A stretch of 64,000 nt of DNA from Lycocorax pyrrhopterus obiensis. Its lineage: Eukaryota; Chordata; Aves; Passeriformes; Paradisaeidae. The stretch spans positions 86,993,047 through 87,057,046 of the forward strand of contig JACSVZ010000004.1 in NCBI GenBank assembly GCA_014706295.1, given 5' to 3'. Positions 53,801 to 64,000 of the stretch are shown here, in pieces. The translations under genes and the position numbers were made by a program. How positions within the stretch are numbered: the first letter of the stretch is position 1; each line of letters opens with the position of its first letter. The notes under the pieces were generated by a model. It saw nothing but the letters and a program-made list of their open reading frames with translations. It did no database searches and had not been told where the DNA came from.

Positions 53801-53932
53801 TTTTGATATTGCATTCTGGACATGTGTTAACCAGGATGCTGAGAAATGCAGGTGAGTGACTGGCAGCTTTGAGGAGAGATGTCACAGTGGAACTGAGCAG
53901 ATTATTCCAATGAATTTCTGGCATCACAATAA

Positions 53933-53973
53933 ATGGAAATACAGATGGAAATACAGATGAAAATACAAATAAT
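53933..53973. repeat. Short 12-bp tandem repeat
   Basis: About three imperfect head-to-tail copies of ATGGAAATACAG. Confidence 0.85.
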
Positions 53974-55549
53974 CCATCTGGAGCTAAAAATATCCAGACA
54001 GCAAATGTAACACAAAAATGAAGTGTGTAGCATATTTATTGAAAATGAAGGATTAAAAAGAAAATTAGATGGAAGTGATGATTTATTTAATTATAAAAAG
54101 TAAGTAATTTATGAATAGAACTAAACACATTTGTCCAGAATATGCTGGTTCTCATACTTGGAATATAGCTCTTCTTCAAGTTAAGATTAGTTATTAAGAG
54201 GAGAAATAAAGATGTTAATGCAGGAAAGATTGTCATGAATTAAGGTCAATATTTTTCTGTATTTGGACATTTATTGTGTATTTACATTGGACAACTTTAT
54301 ACTTCAGATATTGTACCCTGATTGTGTTGTAATGTTTGATGATAAATGACTTTTAGTGCTGGTAAACTTATTTAAGTGTGAATTCGTAAGTACTACAGTC
54401 TGCATTTAGCATTCTTAAAAAGCATGTTCCAATCAATACAGACCTCAGCTTATCCTTCATCATTTACTCCATCACCCCACAAAATTTTGGCTAAGCCTTG
54501 TCAATGGTTCATGAAACAGCAGATACAGTTCCATCTGTTCCTTTTTCTCCAGAAGGAAAGTTGTTTACATCTTATATTGCTTGGGTTTGTAGGATTTTAT
54601 ATGAATAGTTGGGGATTTAAAAAACAAGCAAACAAATAAAGCTGACAAACAAATATGTGGTATGTCTTAACAGGAAAATTTAAGATTGAAGAGACATGCA
54701 TTGCATCTGAAATGCAAATTGCTAAACACGCAATGGTTATTATTTTCTGTCAAAAATAATTTTACACTTCCTGGAGTGACTTACAAAAAATTCCTTCTCT
54801 TGGAGACTCACTTTACCCTTAGGCAGAGAGTTGGACTACTGTACACATAAATTCATAAGAGCATTGTGTTGAACAACAAATCACATTTACAGCTTTTTGG
54901 TACCAGCTGGATCTTTTTTGAATGAAAGGTGTTCTTTCAATAATGTCAGAATTTTATTTTTCCATCAATTTAATTGATTCTACCTGCTTCATGCATTATG
55001 TAATGAGCTGTTAAACTTCCTGATAAGATTTCAGCAACAATAATGAAAGTAATAAATTATTTTATCATAATAGAAAAATACTTAAAAAGAAATCAGGAAT
55101 ACATGCGAAAAATAAAAAGGACTATCAAAATAATTTTATTGACATCGTGTGAAAAACAGAACTTTCAATCTTTTGAACTATTTTATGCAATAAGCTCTTA
55201 TAATTAAAATAAAGTTGCCTACAGGGATAAACCATACCAAAACAGTGATTGGAAAGTGAGGTACTTTAAATGTGAGGAATGTAAAAAAAAAAGGCTTCCT
55301 GTGCAAATTTCAATCTGCCCTTTTTATGTATCCACATCATCAGATAGCTTTTAATTACATGATTGTATCAGTATTCTTTCTTCACATTTAGAAATCCTCC
55401 CTTATTCAGTAAAGGGGTAGTTATTCCATATTTCTTCTTCCTCCAGTATTTGATATCAGATCTTACTCAACATCCAACAGGCAGATTCTGCATCAAATTT
55501 AAAATTATCTAATATCTTCATGGATGATTGTGCTGTACTCTTGCCATGG

Positions 55550-55720
55550 CATGTAAGTGCTTCATAAAATTACTTAATCTATGGTTCCCTACAAAATTAA
55601 GTGCCACTATTATCCTCATTTTATAACTGAGAAATTGAGACACATAAAGATTAAGGTCAGAATTGTCTAAAACATTCCCTAATTTTGGATGCTGAACATG
55701 AGATGTTTCATGCTTCGTTT
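55550..55720 (+). mobile_element. Possible MIR/CORE-SINE-like remnant
   Basis: TATTATCCTCATTTTATAAC followed by TGAGAAATTGAGACACATAA and GATTAAGGTCAGAATTGTC resembles the well-known MIR-type phrase (CCCATTTTACAGATGAGGAAACTGAGGC, then AGGTTAAG). The match is partial and from memory. An old sauropsid SINE or LINE tail is equally possible. Confidence 0.35.
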
Positions 55721-56844
55721 TCAAAGCACATAATAATTTTATCGCACTTTTTATCTTCAAAGCACAGCACTAAACAACTTGAAGTTGATCAACTTTAAGA
55801 ACAGTGTTGTAGCTGTGTCTCTGCCTGGAGAGACTGTGATTGGGTGTTTAGCAAATGGATTTATTAGCTCTGTATCTGAGAGATGGGGTACACAGAGTGT
55901 TGCAAATAGGCCTTTCCAGAAGAGGAAAATGGTGCTTTGCTGCTGTTCTAGGCTTTGGGAGGGACCATGCTCTGATACTTTAGGGCACACATTTGTATGG
56001 AGTGGCCTATAGAGATAATAAGGGAGTACCACTTGAGCTGAAATGTCCACATGATGCTGTGCATGTTAGCAAATGCAAGCACAGTTCCTGTGCTGTCAGT
56101 TAAGTGGTGTCTTTATATCAGCATGGTGACACACCTCTACTAACAAGCCCCAATTTTCAGAGGGGTGAATTAGCTCACACACAGTAACTTAATGGCGATA
56201 GTTACCTTGTTTGGGAGCCAGCTCGCTTGTCCCACTCTGCAAACAGGGTAGGCTGCCCACAGAAATATATGTGCCTGCTTACCCTAATCATGACTGATGC
56301 CGCTCTGTTTACCCCTGTTTTGTCACAACAGAGCATCCGTGTTCCTCCCTCCCAGTTTTCTATCAGTCCCAGAAATCATGCCCCTTTCTACCATTACAGG
56401 TGCTCAGAGTCCTGTCAAGGTTATCTTCCTCAGTACGACTTAGGTCCTTTATTTTTGATGTTTAGCACATCAGTAGTGAGACCAGAACCTGTGCATAGGA
56501 TAGACAAAAAATGGTCTCAGGCATTCTTCAAAGTAACTCTCTGATATTTGAAAATCCAATTTTTTCTATGAATCAAAAACAAGGCCTCTTATTCCTTATG
56601 AATGACTCTTGAAGAGCAATTTTCTTGCAACTCTAATTTTTTTAATGGGTATGTGTCCCAGGTCAAGCTCCTTACATATGTCCCACATACAGCTCCATCT
56701 TATGCAATAATCTCATCTCCTTTCTTAAGGTCTGCCCAAAATCTAGGATTTGTAGATAGATACTTGCTGGCACGTTTTCAGTAGTAAAGTGTAGTCACAC
56801 TAAAGAATGGGAAATCTACTAATGAAAGGGGGAAAAAAGCCAAC

Positions 56845-56866
56845 TTTTTTCTTTTTTTTTTTTTTT
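56845..56866. repeat. T-rich homopolymer tract
   Basis: T6, one C, then T15. Confidence 0.9.
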
Positions 56867-59800
56867 AATTGAAGCAGTATATTGGGAAATTCCTGCTAAG
56901 GAAATGTGCAGGTAAATGGAGAGTCCTTTCTGAATAAATTAGTATGGAACTTAATGACAATGCCTGTGTTTTAATGTTTTGGGGACTTTTAATGGAAACC
57001 AAAGTAACTGATCTGAAGGAAGATGATCTGTTGATAGCTACTGTCCAACTAGTCTAAACTTGAGACAGACATTCTTAATCATGCTAGCACATGAACAGAC
57101 TCAATTATTTTAGATGTAAACACCTTACTGCTGTAGAAGACACTGATACCTCTTTGCAGCTTTTACAATTTGCCTGGAAGCAGTCTTCTCTATAGCAGAT
57201 CTGTTCACAGGAAAGTTTTTATTACAAGGTAAAGTGATAGCAACATATTCTGGCAACTGAAAACACCAAGAAAAAAATTATCTCTTGAATTCAGGAATTG
57301 AATATAAGCTTAAGTTAAAGTATTTTCATTCAGTTATTAGCTTCTTTATTTCCTTTCAAGATAAGCAGTAAGAAGCCCTGCATCTTCTTACTGTGGTACT
57401 TTAAAAAATGGTTTATCACTTTCAGGTGTTACCGGTTTTACTTTCCTTTATTTCCGTTACATTTCTTTTGCTTAGAATTCTGTACTAGTATCCGTATTAA
57501 ATCTCCGTCTGTCATTCTTACATCTTGCCATTCCATATGTTAATTTTACATCTTTAAAGGTCTTTTAGATGGATAAATGTGTGTTTTGTGACTTTTTCCC
57601 ATATTTTTATTTCACTTACACTTCCCATTAAATTTTGTAGATATTTAGCATGTTTACCAATGACTTAAACTTTTCTTACAATTTCTTATTCTTTCTATCT
57701 TTGTAACGTAGCATTGTGTTCCTGCATAAAATAATCCTAGTTTTATTCGTTTCTTCTCCAAATACTCTTGACTACATGGTGCTTTTGACAGCTTACCAGG
57801 ACAGGGGCTATATTGAAGCATACCACCTCAGAAAAAGCAGGATGAAGAATTTTGCTGCCTTCTTTCAAGGATGGTTCTTTTTAATAGAAGGGAATGTCAT
57901 ACTACATATTAGACACATAATAACAGCTCTATTTCTTGTACCTTATTTAAAATATCAGAATAATTTTGTGTGATTGGTGACTGTTGAATCTTTTGCAGCC
58001 AACAGATGCTTTGCCAAGGTCAGAAACACTAATTGTGTCCAGGTTGTTGACATATAGGACATGCTGGAACTTGGAGTTCATTTCTGCAATATGAGGCTGT
58101 TGGAACTTGCCATTGACATATTCTTAATCATTTTGCCAAAGAAGAGTAATTTGTAAACAAGATAGAACTTGGAAAAATATTTTGAGCCACTGGAGCCACC
58201 TCTGTGCAGTGGATTGTCCTGGAGATCTGGGCTGATTATCACGATCCAAGTCTTATAACAGGGCTTTAGTAAAATGATAAAGATTTAATTTCTGTGTGAA
58301 TTTCTTTCTTTGCCAGCTGCTTTAATTTCCTGCAGTTGGGTCTGGTCTCTGAGATACACTGTGGCACAGGTTTTTGTAGTTAAAATAAGACTGTACAGGT
58401 CTATAGCTGTACAATACCATTACGTTCTTAATATGTTGACAGAAAGCTTATTTCACCTCCAGCTGCCAAGCACAGGCTTGTTGAAACATTTCGTATAGCC
58501 AGCAGGTTTGGTCATTCAGCACCAGTATCACGCTTTCTGCTTGTCTGCTTCTAATAACATAATTCATTAACAGCAATTGACGGTCTCCATCAGTGAGTAA
58601 CTCGAGCCTGTACGTAAGTGTCAGCAGATAACCAGCTGGTCCTATATCCACAGTCACAGGCTTTGCCCATTATCCATATAGCCTTTTTCCTATTGTGAAA
58701 TAAACACTTTGGGAATTCAGGAGTTTTGGAAAATGGTGCAAAATCTCAGTGCACATTAAAAAGAGACTTATATTTTATCTCACTTTGGGCAGATACTTTG
58801 ATTTACATCAGTACTTGTAAAAGCTGAAATAGGGCTGCAATTAAAAGGAACTTCAAATATTGTATGAATGTTTTACATTTATTCAAAGATTTTTTTCTGG
58901 TGGTTTTGCAGTGCTGAAGTGCTGTTATTTTTTGTTTTGAAAATATAAAATTTTGAGATCTTTTTTTTTCTCAGTTCTTACAAGGTCCTAAGGATATAAA
59001 GACATTACCTGCCTAAGCAGGATGAACGTTCCCATTAACTTCAAATTAAATCAAGGCAAATAAGAGCTGTTTTTAAGTGCAGAGATTTGTGATACTTTTC
59101 TTTAGCTGACTATGATGATATAGAAATGAAAAGACGCTAGTATTTGATAAATAGACCCCATGGTGTATGGAATTTAATTCACCATAAGTTATCATTTGCC
59201 TCCCTGCACCTGGTATCAAATTGGTGCACCATGTCTTGTGGCTGCCTGTCCATTCATCCCCTGCAGTGTGATTGTGTACCCCTGTGTGACCCAGGACGAG
59301 TCTGTCTAGTTCAGGGATGTGGTCATGCATGGCTGATATTAGGAATGGTGAAATCAAAGCCTCGCTTGTTCCCTGGCTTGTGCTGTCTTGTGTAAATACT
59401 GAGTAGCCTTAAATTCCATTTTGCCCAACATTGCAAACTAAGAAACAAGCTTAATTTAAGATGGAAATAACATCTCTAAATTGGCAGACTGTTTAAGCGC
59501 AAGGATATTAATCAAAGCCTAAAGTATTTGAAGGGCAAATTTTCCAAAGATGTCTTTGGGAATTTAGAACCATTTTTATAGATGGTGATAAAAGTGATAA
59601 GAAGTGCTCTTTGCTGACACTTTGATGGGATGTGAAAAGACATATTGTTTTAGATATAATAGATGAGTGAGATTTCATATATCTACAAAGGTAAGTCAGT
59701 GACTGCTTCAATGACAGTGTGAGGCTAAAAGACTTTTTGTTTCAGTTTTAAATTGTCAGTAACGCACTTGGCCTTCACTGCTTGTATTAGGCTGAAATTG

Positions 59801-62800
59801 TGTTTGGATGTTACTAATCCATAAGAAATAAGTTTAATTTGCAAGTGAAATTTGTATGAAGTAAAGAACCGGGAACGGATACTTCTGGCAGACAGTGTTT
59901 CCCAGTTGACATTGCTGTTTGATGGAATTATGTAAAGTTGGCACAGACAATACTTGGCGTAGCTTTTCTCTGAAATCAGAAAACAATTAGCTACCATTTT
60001 TCTTGGGCTCTGAAATGACCATCCATGCTTTCTATGTTTTGTGCTTTCAGTAGTATGAAATAAGCCAGAAGAAAAATCTCTATTAAATATTTTTAGACAA
60101 AGAATGAAATTCCCCACAAATCCATAATTTTTAATATTACAGGTCAAGGGGGAAGGTATATGCTCATCAAAGTCACAGACATAGATGGCTGACTGTAATA
60201 AGGTCCCTATAAACTATGATTGCAAAAGACTGGCAATGTAAATGGAATATGTTTATTTGAAGTTGTGTAATTTAATCCACTGATCAAACTAAAGTAATAA
60301 ATTATTTGGAATACTAGCTGAGATCTATTGAACACTATTAGTCTGAGCATCAATGTCAGATCAATCTCATTGCAGTTAGGTCATACAATATAAACAAGTG
60401 GTTTGGTTTGGTTTTCAGTATGCAGGGACTTGCAGTTTCAGTCTAACACCTATGGAATGGCCTAATGCTTCCTCTGCTGCTTTTTTTTTTTAAGAACCTT
60501 AACTGCTGTTTGACAGGCTGCAGTCTCAGGAGTGCCTGTTGCTGTTGCACTGAGATCACTGGTCACTTCACCAAGCTCATGGGTGAGTTAGTTCCTGAAT
60601 CATTTGTACTTCCTCCAAAGGTGGACCTGACATGCACCCTCTGAAGGCTGGCTGCAGACTCAAAAGCCCTATCTAAGCTAGTTTTAAATGGATGAGATGG
60701 ATATTGGCACTCAGGTCCTCACAGTGCAGTGCAGCAGAGTGAAGCAGTGTGTGTTTGTTGATTTCTAAACTATTTGTTCAGCTTTCCTGGTGGATTTTGC
60801 AGCCTTGCTCAGGTATGTCGGCACCATCTGCAGTCACAGAAAAACCAACAGTGTAAATATATTCCTAACCTGAAATTCTATCCTGCAGCCACTAATGCCA
60901 GGTAGGCAACGGGGTAATAATTCATGTACAAACAACAAGCGGTTTAACTTCGGTAACTTCAATTGAGTACTAACAATTTCATAGTTGTGAACAAGGGCTT
61001 CCAGGACATATTACACTTTTTATGAGACATTGTATAAGTCACTCCAATCAGGAAAAGAAATTCAACTTACATAGAAACATTAGAATATTTTAGAGCAGCC
61101 CTATAGTCAAACATAGACAGTAATAAAGATTTAAAATGCCTTCACTGATGTTTTGAAGACCTCACTGCTTCCAAAACCACAGAATTCCTCATCTTAAAAA
61201 ATACCAAAATTTTGGAGTAAAGTTAAGCGCACTGATAATAGAATTAAGTTGAAAATTACTAAATTGAAATTACAGTCTTTTGACTCGGATATAATTTCAT
61301 ATATTTTAATAGTTTTTCTAACAGTAACTTGGAAAATATCTCCTTTTATAACAATTGTTCTTCTCATATGTTACTAAAATAGAACCTGGGTTAAATAGAA
61401 ATTGCATACACCAAGTAAACAAGTATTATCTGTCAAGTTCTTTTATTTTATATCCTCTGTATTCACAATTTTTCCCCTGTCAATAGTATTATATAGGCCT
61501 GCTTCATATACCTATAACTGCCCTTAAAATCTAAAAGCCATAAGGTTCAATGAAAAATAAACCTGAGAATTGCAGAACTGTACAGTAGTTAAAATAAATA
61601 GACCCAGACTCTGTGATACCAATAAGCCTAATTGAACTTTTGGTTCATAAACAGGGGTACAAAAAGAGTCAAAAATACTGAATTCCGACAGTAGGTGACC
61701 TCTACTGAAATCACAGGTTTTATGATGTTGGTACATTAGCAAGAACATTTTAACAGCCTGTTAAAGTGAACACTGTTTTGCTATGGACAGCATAATTTTA
61801 TTTATTAGCCTTTTATGCAGCTTTTAATCCACATGCTGTTCCAGATACTAACCCAATGACATGACACTGCTTGAGCAAGATGATGCAATGCTAGTCAAAT
61901 CTCCTGGCAGAGCACAGAGAAGAGATGGGTAATGAGAGATGGTAAAACACTACTTAAAAGAAACCTATAAATTTCTGTTCTCAGGCATTTACATGAAACC
62001 TGTTGAACATGCAGGATGACAGAGCAGGCTGCAGTGCCCATGGTTTATAGATGTATTTGCCATTTTTAGTACTGTAACCACTATCACTGAAAAGATACCA
62101 CAAAGCCTTCAAGAAATTATTTCCTCAAAGACGAGTAACTGTCTGAATCTGAAATTGTCCTAACTCATTACTGAACTTTTATTAAGGCAATTTTTAGAAA
62201 TATTAGAATGAAATCACTGCCTTCCTGTATTCTAGAACTAAACTCTTCGCTGTTGTCAGTCACTAGGCGAATTTTGCAATTTCTGGAAGAGATATCTCAT
62301 GGTTCTGCATCTTTAACTTGCTTGGAGATGGAGTTATCTGCCACATATTTTTTCTTGATCTCCAAATAGATACTATGGACATATTCAAACCTTCCAAACA
62401 AGCAGTGAGGCTGTCCAATGGAACCAGTATCTGACACAGGTTAAAATAAGATCCCTTTTGCTCCTAGAGTAATTCCTCCCAATGTCTACTGCCACAATTC
62501 CTATTCAGGCCAGTTAAACAGAACTTAGCCACCATCACTTCTACGCCTGCCAAACTGCTTGTAAAAATCTGGGATAGGAGAGAGAACAAGCATGTGATGT
62601 TATCTCCCTTGCTGCTGGTGTTGCGGTAACTGAGTCGATGCACATAATGAAGGGAAGTAGCAGCTTGACAGTACTTGTAATCAGTGTGATAGACAGCCCA
62701 CTACAATTGCCAGAAAAGTTCTAAAGCTGGGGAAGATATAGCAACAGTATGGAACACTGACACCTTTAACATGCTTCTTTTCAGTGCATGAAAGACATTC

Positions 62801-63564
62801 ACCAGACTGATCCTATTTTGAGCCCTCCCTGTAGCAAAATGTCTGGAAACGAGCCAAGGGTCCGTAGGGCTGGAACAACTAACAATCTACCCTCACCTCA
62901 CCTGTGCAGACTCATCCAGCAGGACAATTTGATTTGGTAGTGAGTCAGCAGGACAGTGACATTGAGGATAATGCTGTATTTGTATGTCTTGGAGAGAAGT
63001 GCAAACCCAGGTCAAGTGTGACAGGAATTATTAGATTAATTATACACTGTACATATTGATCAACACCCATGAAATATGTCAGAGTGTGAGCAGCTGACCA
63101 CCTCTATTTACACTTTATTTTCCTTATTCTGGGAGCCACAAAATACATATTTTAAATGAGGCAGGAATCTTTTGGGAGGGATATTACCTTTTCATGCAAT
63201 CTCATTCTTTATTAGATTTCATGGATACAGTAGATCAGGAAAAATTTTTGCAGTGTGAGATCACCCTGCTGCAAACAATACATGCACTAACAGTACAAAT
63301 GTAGGTCTTGGAGCTGTAAGCATCTGATTAAATGCTCCTAGGATTAAAATGTGTAGGTGCTTAGTTGTGGCTATCACTCCCCCTTTCAACCATTATATCT
63401 ACATGTATGTCTCTCTGCTTAGATGACTGTGTACACCCACATGAATGTGTGCTTGTGTTAACATTCACCACACTCATTTATATAAGCTTTCAAGTCCCTT
63501 TTTAGATTTTACTGCACATCCATGCAGCCAGAATGGTGAATTCTTGCTCAAGGCTGCTGCTTCT

Positions 63565-63656
63565 AGTAGTTGGCTTTCCCCACACTTGGGTCCTGTTGCT
63601 GGTCACCAGAGAGAAGAGCTCAGTGCCTGCTCTGTTTCCCCTCATGAGGAAGTGTA
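63565..63656 (-). mobile_element. CR1 fragment interrupted by an LTR
   Basis: The plus strand reads GTCCTGTTGCTGGTCACCAG, AGAGAAGAGCTCAGTGCCTG and CCCCTCATGAGGAAGTGTA. This is reverse-complement CR1 3' sequence of the same type as the copy at 130-455. It breaks off at 63656, where CR1 should continue after GAAGTTGTAGA, because an LTR begins there. Confidence 0.65.
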
Positions 63657-64000
63657 TGGGTTGACCCTGGCTGGACACCAAAGCCTCTCTGTCACTCCCC
63701 TCTGCAGATGGAAAGGGGAGAGAAAATATAATGAAGGGTTCATGGTTTGATATAAGGGCTGGGAGAGATCACTCACAAAATACTGTCAGGGGCAAAACAG
63801 GCTCATATTAGAGATACTAATTGAATTTATTACTAGCAAAATCAGAGCAGGATAATGAGATGTAAAATAAGACCTTAACCTTATCCCACCCCTCCCTTCT
63901 TCCCAGCTCGACCTCCTCCTCCATCAGCACAGAGAGGCAGGGAATGGGGGTTATGGTCAGTTCACCACAGGTTGTTTCTGCCGCTGCTCAGGGAGAGGAG
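63657..64000 (+). mobile_element. Avian endogenous retrovirus LTR (partial, runs off right edge)
   Basis: The element starts TGGGTTGACCCTGGCTGGAC, with the canonical TG end. It continues with AAGCCTCTCTGTCACTCCCC, GGGGAGAGAAAATATAATGA, GGGAGAGATCACTCAC, GGGGCAAAACAGGCTC, GGAATGGGGGTTATGGTCAG and GTTTCTGCCGCTGCTCAGGG. These phrases match a common bird ERV LTR family as I remember it (ERVL- or ERVK-type, subfamily not assignable by eye). It is non-coding. Whether this is a solo LTR or one end of a provirus cannot be told, because the rest lies beyond the window. Confidence 0.65.

Larger units (their letters stand above)
50895..63560. other. Upstream intergenic DNA, no gene seen
   Basis: AT-rich non-coding DNA. 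Local features are short tandem ATGGAAATACAG units (53933-53973), a T-run near 56845-56866, a T-run at 60481-60492 and a possible MIR-like remnant listed separately. The longest frame (140 codons, 59725-60147 minus) has no domain and lies in AT-rich DNA. No exon of TINAG or any other gene is recognised. Confidence 0.5.

Overview
This window looks like nuclear DNA from a bird. It is AT-rich and intron-like, has one GC-rich CpG island, and its recognisable interspersed repeats are mostly CR1 LINE fragments in both orientations, with one avian-type endogenous retroviral LTR at the right edge. I see no bacterial-style operons, phage, CRISPR or rRNA/tRNA genes. Almost all long open frames are chance frames in non-coding DNA. 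I cannot name the species.

The only protein-coding gene I can support is the 5' part of FAM83B on the minus strand. Its CpG-island promoter, with a probable non-coding exon 1, lies at about 42.9-43.6 kb. Exon 2 at 38063-38566 carries the start codon and residues 1-148. Intron 2 is about 30.5 kb. Exon 3 at 7440-7604 encodes residues 149-203. Intron 3 runs off the left edge. I did not find exon 4 or the large last exon, so they should lie to the left. Both coding exons are phase 0, have intact splice sites and match FAM83 N-terminal DUF1669 sequence, so the gene appears functional.

Layout from left to right: 1-7439 is intron 3, with a graded pentanucleotide array abutting a CR1, and a second CR1 of about 1 kb. 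7440-7604 is exon 3. 7605-38062 is intron 2, with a few CR1 remnants, short tandem duplications, a polypyrimidine tract and a 43-bp near-exact copy of part of exon 2. 38063-38566 is exon 2. 38567 to about 43220 is the presumed intron 1. About 42890-43640 is the CpG island. 43650-64000 is upstream intergenic DNA with CR1 fragments, a possible MIR-like remnant, and an LTR inserted into a CR1 at the right end.

I found no previously undescribed system. The most unusual observation is the intronic copy of FAM83B exon 2 at 36540-36582 (42 of 43 bases identical, same strand, 14 of 14 amino acids identical, no homology outside it). Others are an upstream ORF overlapping the FAM83B start codon, the stepwise graded pentamer array at the left end, and the LTR-in-CR1 nesting at the right end.
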